Shown here one piece after another: positions 1 through 7,051 of a DNA stretch of 32,880 bases (its first letter is position 1; each line of letters starts with the position of its first letter). The stretch lies in contig NZ_SLZG01000038.1 of assembly GCF_004341625.1 (NCBI RefSeq), positions 1-32,880 of the forward strand. Reading direction: 5' to 3'. The translations under genes were made by a program, and so were the position numbers. This stretch comes from Rhizobium sp. BK376. GTDB taxonomy: Bacteria; Pseudomonadota; Alphaproteobacteria; Rhizobiales; Rhizobiaceae. The notes under the pieces were generated by a model. It worked only from the letters and a program-made list of their open reading frames with translations. It ran no database searches and was not told the origin of the DNA.

Positions 1-123
1 AACATGCTGCTCTGCCATCCCATGCACCCTCGTTGGAATGCCAAGGATGGCCGATCATCGTTACCTGAGAGTTAATCTGCCAAAGTAGTGCTAGGCTCTG
101 GAGACCTACAAAACACGTAGGGA

Positions 124-366
124 TCACAGGAGCGTTTCAAGACCTTGAGCCATGTCGCCGAGCCCCAGCGTTGCAGTCGATCCGCCGCGACCGATGCCTT
201 CGGCGGACAAGTAGGCATCCTTTTCAGGCACGCCGGCTTCAACCATGGCACCGACGATGCCGCCAACGGCTCCGCCTGCAACCGCATCTGCGACTGCACC
301 TGCAGCCGTCGCCGCAAGCCGTCCTGCAGCAACGAACGGACCGACGCCTGGGACTGCAAGGGTACG
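124..366 (-). pseudogene. C-terminal remnant of a glycine/alanine-rich general stress protein (DUF1269-like)
   Basis: Read on the minus strand, this stretch gives a Gly/Ala-rich membrane-like segment (VPGVGPFVAAG, then GGAVGGIVGAMVEAGVPEKDA, shortened here to its core GGIVGAMVEAGVPEKDA) followed by SAEGIGRGGS. This resembles the C-terminal half of small rhizobial stress proteins that end in a glycine-zipper and an 'AGVPEEDAHVYAEGVRRGGT'-like segment. The frame is closed by TAA just upstream, at about position 375, so no N-terminal half or start codon is present, and the last residues after RGGS do not look like the family. I see a truncated, non-functional copy. The family assignment is from memory of such proteins and is moderately sure. 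Confidence 0.5.
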
Positions 367-752
367 CCTCAGACGGTGCTCTTAGACCATAGCTGGCGTC
401 TCGCGTCCGTCTGGGGAACAGCTGGATAGGAGGTCGATGAGCCCTCGAACGACTGGCCCGCTGCAAATGAGAACGCTCCGAGCGGAGAAGCTGGCCGTGA
501 GTGATCCGATCGATCCAGATGATGGACCCGGCCTCTGCAGCAAGTATAGGGGGGCCGGTGGGCCCGCGCGGCAACAGCGGAGCGACGACTAGGGGGCCAG
601 CCGCCACGGAGCAACCGGCTGGAAACGACCCGCATGTTGATCCTCCTCGGCATTGTTCGCATTTTATTAAGTTTGTTCTCAAATATTCGTGTGCGAGGGC
701 GATCTTGATCTGGGCGCGCGAGTTCATCTCGCAGCGGACAATGGAGACAGCC
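367..752. other. Non-coding stretch upstream of the response regulator
   Basis: Open frames run through here on both strands, but none has a convincing start or recognisable product. The plus-strand frame that joins the response regulator from position 501 is an open extension without a ribosome binding site. The stretch presumably carries the promoter of the response regulator gene, but I could not pick a convincing -35/-10 pair. Confidence 0.4.
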
Positions 753-1154
753 ATGGATCAACGTACTGTGATTATCGTGGAAGATGAACCTCTGCTCCGG
801 ATGGCGCTTGCCGATGCGCTGATCGACGAGGGCTACGACGTGATGGAAGCGGGAAACGCCCTTGAGGCTATCGCGTTGTTGGCGAACGCCGCATTCGCTG
901 CAGTCATCACCGACATCGACATGCCCGGAGGACTGAACGGCCTCGAACTTGCTCGCATTGTGTCCTCGACCCATCACGACGTCGCGCTCATTATCGCGTC
1001 GGGTGGCCATCGTCTCGGGCCAGAGCAGCTGCCCGATCGTGCGCGCTTCGTTTCCAAACCGTATGACCTTCAGAACATGACCGCAATGCTGAAGGCGATG
1101 ACCGAAACGGATACCTTTGACGATGCGAGCAGCCAAGCGCTTCAGGCAGCATAG
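753..1154 (+). CDS. Single-domain response regulator (CheY-like receiver)
   Basis: A 133-residue protein made of one receiver domain and no output domain. The conserved residues are visible: acidic pair E10/D11, phospho-acceptor D54 in ITDIDMPGG, the switch serine S83 in IASGG, and K102 in FVSKPY. It would take a phosphoryl group from a histidine kinase and pass the signal by protein contact or phosphotransfer. No kinase lies nearby, so the partner is unknown. Start ATG 753 is chosen because GGAGAC at 743-748 lies four bases upstream; ATG 741 is an alternative that adds four residues. Single-domain receivers of this type are common on rhizobial plasmids, often next to stress genes. Confidence 0.88.
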   Translation: MDQRTVIIVEDEPLLRMALADALIDEGYDVMEAGNALEAIALLANAAFAAVITDIDMPGGLNGLELARIVSSTHHDVALIIASGGHRLGPEQLPDRARFVSKPYDLQNMTAMLKAMTETDTFDDASSQALQAA

Positions 1155-1326
1155 TGGCCGGTTCAATGTCAGAATCTTGCCCGACTGCCGACCGAAACTG
1201 GTGACCCAGTTGGAGTGGGCAGAAGAAGTTTTCTAAGTCAGGCGAGTGACATCTGCTAGCCGAGGTCCAATCCACTGCGCGAACATCCTTTGTGGAACCG
1301 GGAACCTGCCTTTGAATTATAACAGG

Positions 1327-2421
1327 ATGAACCAGATCCTTACCGAAATCGATACGATCGCAGCCGGGGCCAAGCTTGCTTCTGGCCTTGTTTACATCCC
1401 AGGGCTGGAGACAGGCATCACCCGTAGGATGGGCGCGCACGGCTTCCTCTACTACAAGCCCGACGGTAAACGGATCACCGAGACTTCGGATATCGCTCGC
1501 CTGAATTCGCTGGCAATTCCGCCCGCATATACGAACGTTATAATATCCACCAATCCGTTCTCGCATCTCCAGGCGATCGGAACGGACGCCAGGGGACGGC
1601 GGCAGTATCGATATCACGCTGACTGGCACGCCGAGCGCGGAAAGGCGAAGTTCGAGCGCCTCGGGGATTTCGCGGAACGATTACCTGACCTGCGCGAGAG
1701 GGTTGACGCTGGGCTTCGATCGCGCGGTCTAAACATGGAGAAGGCGATCGCCACGGTCGTGTGGATGCTCGACAATCTTTATATTCGTATCGGGAACGCG
1801 GCCTACGCCGAAGCAAACAAGTCCTTCGGCCTCACAACCCTTCGAAGCCGTCACGTCAAGGTCGAGGGCGGTAGCGTCAAATTTCGTTTCAAGGGGAAGT
1901 CGGGCAAGGAATGGAACCTCGCTCACAGCGACCGCAGGATCGCCAATGTCGTCCGCAAACTGCAGGAGCTACCCGGACAGCACCTATTTCAGTACCTGTG
2001 CGACGAGGGCGGATGCCGTCAGATTTCGTCGAACGACGTCAACTCCTACATCAAAGAGACGACGGGTGAGGATTTTAGCTCACGGCAGTTTCGTACCTGG
2101 GGCGCAACTTGCATGGCAGTTGAAGCCTTGGCCTCATTGCACGCGGCTCCCTCGAAACGAGCGCTCGCTCGCCAACTCAACGAAGCAATCGACTCTGTTG
2201 CTGCCAGGCTCGTCAACACACGATCGGTTTGCCGTGCATCCTACATACATCCCGCCGTATTTGAGGACTTCGAAGCGGGAATGCTTTCGGAGGTCGTTAA
2301 GATGAGGATCAGAAGCGAGCGGTTGCTGACTTGGATGGATGAAGAGGAAATCCGCGTTCTCCGCTGGCTCAAGAAGCGGGACCGCAAGCAGCTTCTTCCG
2401 ACACCGCCGGGATCAACTTGA
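1327..2421 (+). CDS. DNA topoisomerase IB, poxvirus/bacterial type
   Basis: A 364-residue type IB topoisomerase, which relaxes supercoils by transient nicking through a 3'-phosphotyrosine. The N-terminal domain ends near the RYHADW motif (about residues 96-101). The catalytic domain shows the YIRIGN arginine (about R154), the lysine-rich FKGKSGKEW hairpin, an arginine in FRTWGAT (about R256) and the active tyrosine in SYIHP (about Y306). All catalytic positions appear intact, and the length matches the family (about 310-370). A GTG at 1246 opens the same frame 27 residues earlier; ATG 1327 is preferred because the family begins shortly before the IPG..RR segment, but neither has a strong ribosome binding site. 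Such genes are frequent on rhizobial accessory replicons. Confidence 0.85.
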   Translation: MNQILTEIDTIAAGAKLASGLVYIPGLETGITRRMGAHGFLYYKPDGKRITETSDIARLNSLAIPPAYTNVIISTNPFSHLQAIGTDARGRRQYRYHADWHAERGKAKFERLGDFAERLPDLRERVDAGLRSRGLNMEKAIATVVWMLDNLYIRIGNAAYAEANKSFGLTTLRSRHVKVEGGSVKFRFKGKSGKEWNLAHSDRRIANVVRKLQELPGQHLFQYLCDEGGCRQISSNDVNSYIKETTGEDFSSRQFRTWGATCMAVEALASLHAAPSKRALARQLNEAIDSVAARLVNTRSVCRASYIHPAVFEDFEAGMLSEVVKMRIRSERLLTWMDEEEIRVLRWLKKRDRKQLLPTPPGST

Positions 2422-2513
2422 AGTACCGGCAAGCGGAACGACCCGATCGCAGCGACGTTGCTCAACGGTGCCATTCAAGTCTCTAACCTCGCTTCCGGAC
2501 CCAACGACCTCCA

Positions 2514-2591
2514 TGCCACGAATTGCCATCATCGGATCTGGACCTACCGGGATCTACACCCTCGCTGGTCTGATTTCGTCATCCGCGCCAC
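2514..2591 (+). pseudogene. 5' stub of a FAD/NAD(P)-binding protein
   Basis: An ATG at 2514 begins a Rossmann dinucleotide-binding start, MPRIAIIGSGPTGIYTLAGL, with the GxGxxG motif used to bind FAD. It resembles the start of FAD-NAD(P)-binding family proteins that continue into a long flavoprotein. After about 26 residues the coding sense is lost at the TG that starts an IS21-type end (2592). Nothing that looks like the rest of the flavoprotein was found downstream, so the gene was broken by insertion followed by deletion. Confidence 0.6.
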
Positions 2592-2852
2592 TGTTGAGAT
2601 CGGCGGTGGAAAAGTCGGCCACGGTAGCGGCGGAATAGTCCAGCCGCGGGCGGAGTAAAATCCGGCCACCTATTTCCTTTCTGCAATGATCGCAGGAGGG
2701 ACAGGGGATCTACACCGTGGAACTTTATTTGAGGGTTCGCCTGGCTGTTTCCGAAGGGATGACGCAGCGTCAGGCAGCAAAGCATTTCAACGTATCGCGC
2801 GACAGCGTGGCCAAGATGCTGTCGTATTCGACACCGCCCGGCTATCAGCGAT
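2592..2852 (+). mobile_element. istA: Left-end remnant of an IS21-family element with truncated istA
   Basis: The segment starts with TGTTGAG and carries three imperfect copies of a GGCGGaAaAGTCcGGCC-like motif, at roughly 2602-2620, 2627-2644 and 2646-2667. This is how the multiple terminal repeats of IS21-family ends look. An IstA transposase start follows: VELYLRVRLAVSEGMTQRQA (from about 2717) and a helix-turn-helix with KHFNVSRDSVAKMLSYSTPP. The canonical first codon position reads ATC (2708), so the start seems lost. IstA similarity stops after PGYQR near 2848. The rest of istA, all of istB and the right end are missing, so the element cannot move by itself. Confidence 0.7.
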
Positions 2853-3560
2853 TTTTCGACACGAACGGGAATACCAGCGCCCTTTATCGTCGATCTCTTT
2901 GCTCGGAATGTTATCGAGGATCTCGACCCCGACATCGAGCAGCATTTGGGTCGGTCCGCAACGCCGCCATCACAGATGCTAGAGGTGAGGGTGGCTCAGA
3001 ATGCGGTGAAGGAGGACGCTCCTGTTGAGGCACTGCCGCTGATCGACGTTTTGGCTACCCTTTCCAGAAGAAGGGTGAACTGCTTAGCTGCAGCTATGTC
3101 GGCAATCTTGTCTGCGCGGTTGTCAGTCTGGCTTGTCCCGGGCCAATTGCCTCTGATGGCCAGGCTTCGCGTACGCGACTTCGCTGTGGTCAGTCAGTTG
3201 CTTCAAGGCGAAGCTGAGACGGCAGGTTTTTGTGATATGCCAGCAGATGTCCGATCTGTGTCTTCGGTTCTCGGTCTGAGCAAAGCAAGCGTCCTCTTAC
3301 TTCGGCGAGGTGCGTTTCTCCCCAGCAATCCTACTCTTGCAGACGTTTTTTCGTTCCGAGAGGCGTTCGTCTCCAGTTCGGAAGTTCAGCGTCGCTTGAG
3401 GATTGCCGGAGAGGTTCGTCACTCCACATACATCAACAATGAATTGGAATTGATTGGCTCGGACAAGATCGGCGCCAAACGCCGGAGAACTAGCATAGCG
3501 CTTCGGGAGAGAGCCGCCGTGGAAGCTTATTATGGCAATAGGCTGGCCGCGCGAGTATGA
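2853..3560 (+). pseudogene. Truncated ORF of unknown function with an HTH-like segment, fused to the IS21 scar
   Basis: An open frame of about 235 codons begins abruptly at the end of the IstA remnant. It reads through FIVDLFARNVIEDLDPDIEQ to a C-terminal half with LGLSKASVLLLRRGAFLP, which looks like a helix-turn-helix or excisionase-like unit, and ends in a basic tail before TGA 3558. No ATG with a ribosome binding site is seen near the 5' end; the first in-frame TTG is at 2946. This is most likely the C-terminal part of a larger gene whose start was deleted with the IS element. A TniQ-like transposition protein is one possibility, but I cannot prove it. Confidence 0.35.
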
Positions 3561-3689
3561 TGCGAAGCCCAGGCGCGCAGGACGATCATGACGCAGAATC
3601 AATTTTTGCCCTGGCATTAGAATCATACCTCGCTTTCTTTTTCAAAGAATACAAGCACTTAGTAGAACGGATTTGTGCCGTTCCCAATA

Positions 3690-4271
3690 TCAGGTGGGCC
3701 AAGCTTGAAGAGCGCGGGCGACGGTCCGGTATAGGTCTTCTCTGCTGGTGCCCGATTGTGCATCCACAGCCATGCCCCACCCGATTGTCAGCAGGTATTT
3801 TGCGAGTTCTTCCGGATCCGTCTCAGGCGGCAAATCACCACTTGCAACGGCCTCCTCCAATCGTTGCCGGAGCCTTGCCCGGCGAGCAGCGCGCAGTTCC
3901 AAGTGCCTGCTGTCGCCGGCTTCGCCGGTTTGGGACCCAGACATTGCACATCTGACTGCAAGGCATCCCGGAGGATGGGACGGGTCCGTATAAATTTCGG
4001 CAAGTCGGTAAAGCATGACTTCGGCAACACGGCGGGACGTGCGCTCTTTCAGCGCCTCTTCGGCATAGCCGAGATAGGTGTCATAATAGCGGCCGAGAAC
4101 CTGCCTGAAGAGGCCGTCCTTGCTGCCGAAAGCGAAATAGAAGCTCGGCGGCTTGATGCCGATCGATGCAGTCAGGTCGGCGAGCGATGTACGATCGTAG
4201 CCGTTCTGCCAGAAAAGCGTCGTCGCTTTTTCGATCGCCGTATTCACATCAAATGCCCTCGAACGTGCCAT
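3690..4271 (-). CDS. TetR/AcrR-family transcriptional repressor
   Basis: A 193-residue TetR-type regulator. The N-terminal helix-turn-helix is clear (FDVNTAIEKATTLFWQNGYD, then TSLADLTASIGIKPPSFYFAFGSKDGLF, residues about 7-55). The C-terminal ligand domain has the GCLAVRCA motif seen in the YxaF/NemR-like branch with a TetR_C domain. It is divergent from the MDR oxidoreductase at 4613, and the gap between them holds two near-identical palindromes (4305-4316 and 4351-4366) that are its likely operators. NemR-like regulators of this kind often sense electrophiles through cysteine; C103 and C108 in GCLAVRCA are candidates. The role is inferred from context. Confidence 0.88.
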   Translation of the reverse strand: MARSRAFDVNTAIEKATTLFWQNGYDRTSLADLTASIGIKPPSFYFAFGSKDGLFRQVLGRYYDTYLGYAEEALKERTSRRVAEVMLYRLAEIYTDPSHPPGCLAVRCAMSGSQTGEAGDSRHLELRAARRARLRQRLEEAVASGDLPPETDPEELAKYLLTIGWGMAVDAQSGTSREDLYRTVARALQAWPT

Positions 4272-4304
4272 GCCTCAGATCCGCCTTCAGATATCTGTCA
4301 TATA

Positions 4305-4316
4305 TAGTGATCACTA
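4305..4316. promoter_or_regulatory. TetR-type operator O1
   Basis: TAGTGATCACTA is a perfect 12-bp palindrome, 33 bp upstream of the TetR start codon. Its core GTGATCAC is repeated with one mismatch at 4351-4366, with centres 48 bp apart. The paired arrangement between divergent regulator and target genes fits autorepression by the TetR protein. Confidence 0.7.
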
Positions 4317-4326
4317 CAAAAAATTC

Positions 4327-4356
4327 TTGACGACTTCCAGCCCTTTCAAATATAGC
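4327..4356 (+). promoter_or_regulatory. Putative promoter of the oxidoreductase transcription unit
   Basis: TTGACG at 4327-4332 and TATAGC at 4351-4356 are separated by 18 bp. The -10 element lies inside operator O2, so a bound repressor would block RNA polymerase. A second TTGACTTCCAGC at 4368 repeats the -35 region sequence and may be an alternative signal. Confidence 0.45.
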
Positions 4357-4366
4357 GATCACTATA
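4351..4366. promoter_or_regulatory. TetR-type operator O2
   Basis: TATAGCGATCACTATA is a 16-bp palindrome with one mismatched pair (GCGATCAC). It shares the ATAGyGATCACTA core with O1. It overlaps the proposed -10 box of the plus-strand promoter and sits 50 bp before the start of the aldo-keto reductase remnant. Confidence 0.7.
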
Positions 4367-4415
4367 GTTGACTTCCAGCGGCCACTTGATCGCGTGGCTG
4401 CGAAAGGACGCCGCA

Positions 4416-4612
4416 ATGAAATACACAAAATTCAGCCGAACGGGCTGACGGTTTCGGAGCTCTGCATCGGCACCGGCATCTTCGGAATGCAGACTGACGA
4501 GGACCTCAAGGCAAAGCTCGACGAGCTCAAAAACGACTATCGCAAGGGCGACGCCACGGCCGCTTCCCGCAATTCATTTTCAAATTTCACTTTCTTTTGG
4601 AGATTGTTCGCC
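4416..4612 (+). pseudogene. Aldo-keto reductase remnant (N- and C-terminal ends joined, frameshifted)
   Basis: A well-placed ribosome site (AAAGGA, 4403-4408) and ATG 4416 start MKYTKFSRTG, then TGA 4446. Shifting the frame by one base gives LTVSELCIGTGIFG directly after it. Together these match the usual start of aldo-keto reductases (MKY.KLGRTGL.VSEL.LGT..FG). The next residues, DEDLKAKLDELKNDYRKGDA, resemble the very C-terminus of the same family, so roughly 250-300 central residues seem deleted. One missing C in the run around 4442-4446 explains the frameshift. After the shift the frame is open into the oxidoreductase at 4613. I infer that this was the first gene of the TetR-controlled operon. 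Confidence 0.6.
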
Positions 4613-5626
4613 ATGGCGATCATTGGTTCGACAGTAAATCGACGTTTCGTTCTGGCAAAGCGTCCGGAGAGCCCCACAAGTCCGGCTTCACGGGATTTGT
4701 TCGAGCTTCAATCGGTGGATGTCCCGGAATTGGCCGATGGCGAATTCCTCGTTGAAAGCCACTGGATGTCGCTTGACCCCTGGATCAGGGGAACCATGAA
4801 CGGCAACCGCAGCTATCAGGCGTCCGTCGAACTCGGCGACGTCATGCGCGCGCTTTGTGCTGGCCGAGTCGTCGTATCCCGAAATGCGGCATTTCCGGTC
4901 GGCACGCCCGTATCTGGAATGCTCGGCTGGCAAGACTATGCGGTAACCGACGGTACCCTTATCCGGAAAATCCCGGAAAATGCTCCGCTGGAACTTGGCC
5001 TCAATCTCCTCGGCATTAACGGGCAGACGGCGTGGTTCGGCATAAATGACATAGGCAAGCCGAAAGCCGGCGAGACGGCCGTGGTCACAGCCGCGGCTGG
5101 AGGCGTTGGAAGCATCGCCGTTCAACTTCTGAAGGCTGCCGGATGCCGCGTCATTGGACTGGCCGGCGACGACGAAAAATGCGAATGGGTGAAGTCGATC
5201 GGCGCGGCCGACTGCATCAATTACAAGACCACTGACATAGGCAAGGCACTGAGCGTGCTCTGCCCTGACCGTGTCGACGTCGTTTTCGACAATGTCGGCG
5301 GCGCCATGCTGGACGAACTCCTGCTGCACCTGAATACCAACGCCCGCATCGTTTTGAGCGGCGCCTTGTCCCGTTATAACGCGAAGCCTGAGCCACTTAC
5401 GAACTGGCTGCAACTGCATATCAATCGCGCCACGATGAAGGGCTATATCTTCCTGGATCATTTCGACCGCTTTGACGAGGCGGACACCGATATGATGCGC
5501 CGGTGGGAGCGTGGCGAACTGCTATATCGCGAGCACATCATTGACGGCTTGGAAAACGCGCCGGACGCGCTATCGAAACTCTTCGATGGATCCAATCGCG
5601 GCAAGCTGCTCGTGAAGATCAGATAG
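4613..5626 (+). CDS. Zinc-free MDR oxidoreductase, NADP-dependent (CurA/PTGR-like)
   Basis: A 337-residue medium-chain reductase related to leukotriene B4 12-hydroxydehydrogenase and E. coli CurA. It would reduce the C=C bond of unsaturated ketones or aldehydes with NADPH in the cytoplasm. Features are the N-terminal LDPWIRGTM segment (about residues 58-66), the cofactor motif AAAGGVGSIAVQLLKAAG (about 161-178), NVGG, a SGALSRYN segment and the C-terminal NRGKLLVKI. There are no zinc ligands. Start ATG 4613 has GGAG ten bases upstream and matches family length; the frame is open further upstream only because of the aldo-keto reductase remnant. TetR control suggests a role in detoxifying reactive carbonyls. 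Confidence 0.88.
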   Translation: MAIIGSTVNRRFVLAKRPESPTSPASRDLFELQSVDVPELADGEFLVESHWMSLDPWIRGTMNGNRSYQASVELGDVMRALCAGRVVVSRNAAFPVGTPVSGMLGWQDYAVTDGTLIRKIPENAPLELGLNLLGINGQTAWFGINDIGKPKAGETAVVTAAAGGVGSIAVQLLKAAGCRVIGLAGDDEKCEWVKSIGAADCINYKTTDIGKALSVLCPDRVDVVFDNVGGAMLDELLLHLNTNARIVLSGALSRYNAKPEPLTNWLQLHINRATMKGYIFLDHFDRFDEADTDMMRRWERGELLYREHIIDGLENAPDALSKLFDGSNRGKLLVKIR

Positions 5627-5744
5627 AACTGATTTTGCCGCCGTCTTCAGGGGCAAGGTTCGGTTTGTCCTTTTTAGTCCACGATGCTCATAGAATATCG
5701 TGGGCATGGAACGCGGAAAGGTCGGCGATCCAGGCTGGTGGCCG
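5627..5744. other. Convergent intergenic region with a weak inverted repeat
   Basis: CCACGAT (5679-5685) and ATCGTGG (5697-5703) form a 7-bp stem with an 11-base loop between the converging oxidoreductase and LacI genes. A T-run (5671-5675) precedes it on the plus strand, so it is not a textbook terminator in either direction. Confidence 0.3.
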
Positions 5745-6764
5745 TCAGCTCTCCGGGATGTTTTCGCGAAAAATCACCTGCAGTCGCGGTGAATGATAGT
5801 CGCCCGGCAGGCCCTGGATCGTCCGGCTCAACATGGAAAGCGCCTCGCGCGCCTCGACCCGCGGGTTCTGGTCGATCACGGCATCGACCGTGCCGTCGAG
5901 TAGGAAAGCCTTGTTGTGATCGGTCAGTTCGTGGCCGACGAAGATGATCTGACGGGCGCGGCCGGTTTCCTGCAGGGCCTGGCCGATGCCCTGATTGCCG
6001 GCACCGATATTGTAGATGCCGGCGAGATCGGGATGGCGTTTCAGAAGGGCGAGCGCCTCCGTATAAGCTCTTTCGCGATCGTCACGGATTTCCCTTAATT
6101 CGACGATTTCAAGGTCGGAAAAATCCTCGCCGATAATGTGACGGAACCCCATCTCGCGCTCCTCATGGCCGCGATAGGAGAGTGAGCCGGCAAAGAGCGC
6201 GATCTTGCGCTTGACGCCGCGAGCGAGGAACCGGCCGAGCAGGTAGCCGGCAAGACGTCCTGCTGCACGATTGTCGATGCCGATATAGCCGATGCGCGGC
6301 ACATGCAAGATGTCGGAGACGAGGGTGACGATCGAGACGCCTGATGCGGCAAGATTGCGCATCGCCTCGCGCACCGTCGGATGGTCGAGCGCGATCACGC
6401 CGACCCCCAGCGTCTTGCCATGCAGATCGTTGAGCGTTCGTGCCAGCGTATCCGGATTGAACCCCTCGATCGAATGGATATGGACGTCGAGCTCGCTGTG
6501 GTGCTCGGCCTGCCGCTCCAAGTGGGTGAGAAGATTGGCAATGAAAGTATTGGTGCCGGCAGGCAGGACGAAATCAAGCCGGATCTGGTTTGTCGCAGAA
6601 GGAAAGGGCAGGCTTGAGCCAGCTAGATAACCCAGCCGCCGCGCGGTCTCGATCACGACCTCGCGGGTGCGTTCCTTGACGCCGTTGCGATTGTTCAACA
6701 CCCGGTCGACCGTCGCGCTGGAAACGCCGGCCTCACGAGCAATGTCCGTCAATGTCGATCGCAA
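5745..6764 (-). CDS. LacI-family transcriptional regulator
   Basis: A 339-residue LacI regulator. The N-terminal helix-turn-helix and hinge are clear (TLTDIAREAGVSSATVDRVL, residues about 4-23, then LNNRNGVKERTR). The rest is a periplasmic-binding-like sugar sensor domain ending in FRENIPES. Start TTG 6764 is chosen because GGAAGGGA lies just upstream at the right distance and because the HTH then begins at residue 4, as usual for LacI proteins. The frame is open to 6998, but that adds a tail without likeness to the family. The gene is divergent from the sugar ABC operon, whose promoter it most likely controls in response to the imported sugar or a metabolite. Confidence 0.88.
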   Translation of the reverse strand: MRSTLTDIAREAGVSSATVDRVLNNRNGVKERTREVVIETARRLGYLAGSSLPFPSATNQIRLDFVLPAGTNTFIANLLTHLERQAEHHSELDVHIHSIEGFNPDTLARTLNDLHGKTLGVGVIALDHPTVREAMRNLAASGVSIVTLVSDILHVPRIGYIGIDNRAAGRLAGYLLGRFLARGVKRKIALFAGSLSYRGHEEREMGFRHIIGEDFSDLEIVELREIRDDRERAYTEALALLKRHPDLAGIYNIGAGNQGIGQALQETGRARQIIFVGHELTDHNKAFLLDGTVDAVIDQNPRVEAREALSMLSRTIQGLPGDYHSPRLQVIFRENIPES

Positions 6765-6794
6765 ACCGATTCCCTTCCAGAGCAATGATGGGAA

Positions 6795-6973
6795 ATGATG
6801 TATTTCTAATCGTCCGGGATGCAAGAGGCGCAGCGTGCCGCTCCCAATGTTTTGCACTTTTGCTTTTGTTTCGCGATCATTTTCCATCAGTGCAAACCGC
6901 TCTGCCATCTTGATAAGGGGAACAAGGACGGCGAATTCGACGGGTAATGATGTAAATTGATTTGTTATGATGT
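6795..6973. repeat. Three direct copies of ATGATGT in the divergent promoter region
   Basis: ATGATGT occurs at 6795-6801, 6947-6953 and 6967-6973, the first two inside GGGwAATGATGTAwwT-like contexts. They lie between the LacI start and the binding-protein start and may be regulator half-sites. Confidence 0.3.
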
Positions 6974-7002
6974 TGACATCGATCATTTCCGTCGTCAATA
7001 AT
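6969..7002 (+). promoter_or_regulatory. Putative promoter and LacI operator of the sugar operon
   Basis: TTGACA (6973-6978) is followed at 18 bp by AATAAT (6997-7002), a good sigma-70-type pair about 50 bp before the binding-protein start codon. The palindrome GATGTTGACATC (6969-6980) covers the -35 box and has the 5-2-5 form expected of a LacI-type operator. Confidence 0.45.
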
Positions 7003-7051
7003 CATCACCATTCGGCAGAGGAGGAAGCTGCCGACTGGGAGGAACACCGAA

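Noticed and set aside
239..754. Long minus-strand open frame of 171 codons
   Set aside because: No ribosome site; the product is rich in Arg, Cys and Ser as expected for an antiphase reading, and it overlaps the stress-protein remnant.
369..1166. 265-codon minus-strand frame opposite the response regulator
   Set aside because: It is the complement of a clear receiver domain on the plus strand.
4688..5461. 257-codon minus-strand frame inside the MDR oxidoreductase
   Set aside because: A shadow of the third codon position bias; the plus strand has cofactor motifs.
5679..5703. Bidirectional terminator between the oxidoreductase and LacI genes
   Set aside because: The stem is short with an 11-base loop, and no T-run follows it in either direction, so it is only noted as a weak repeat.
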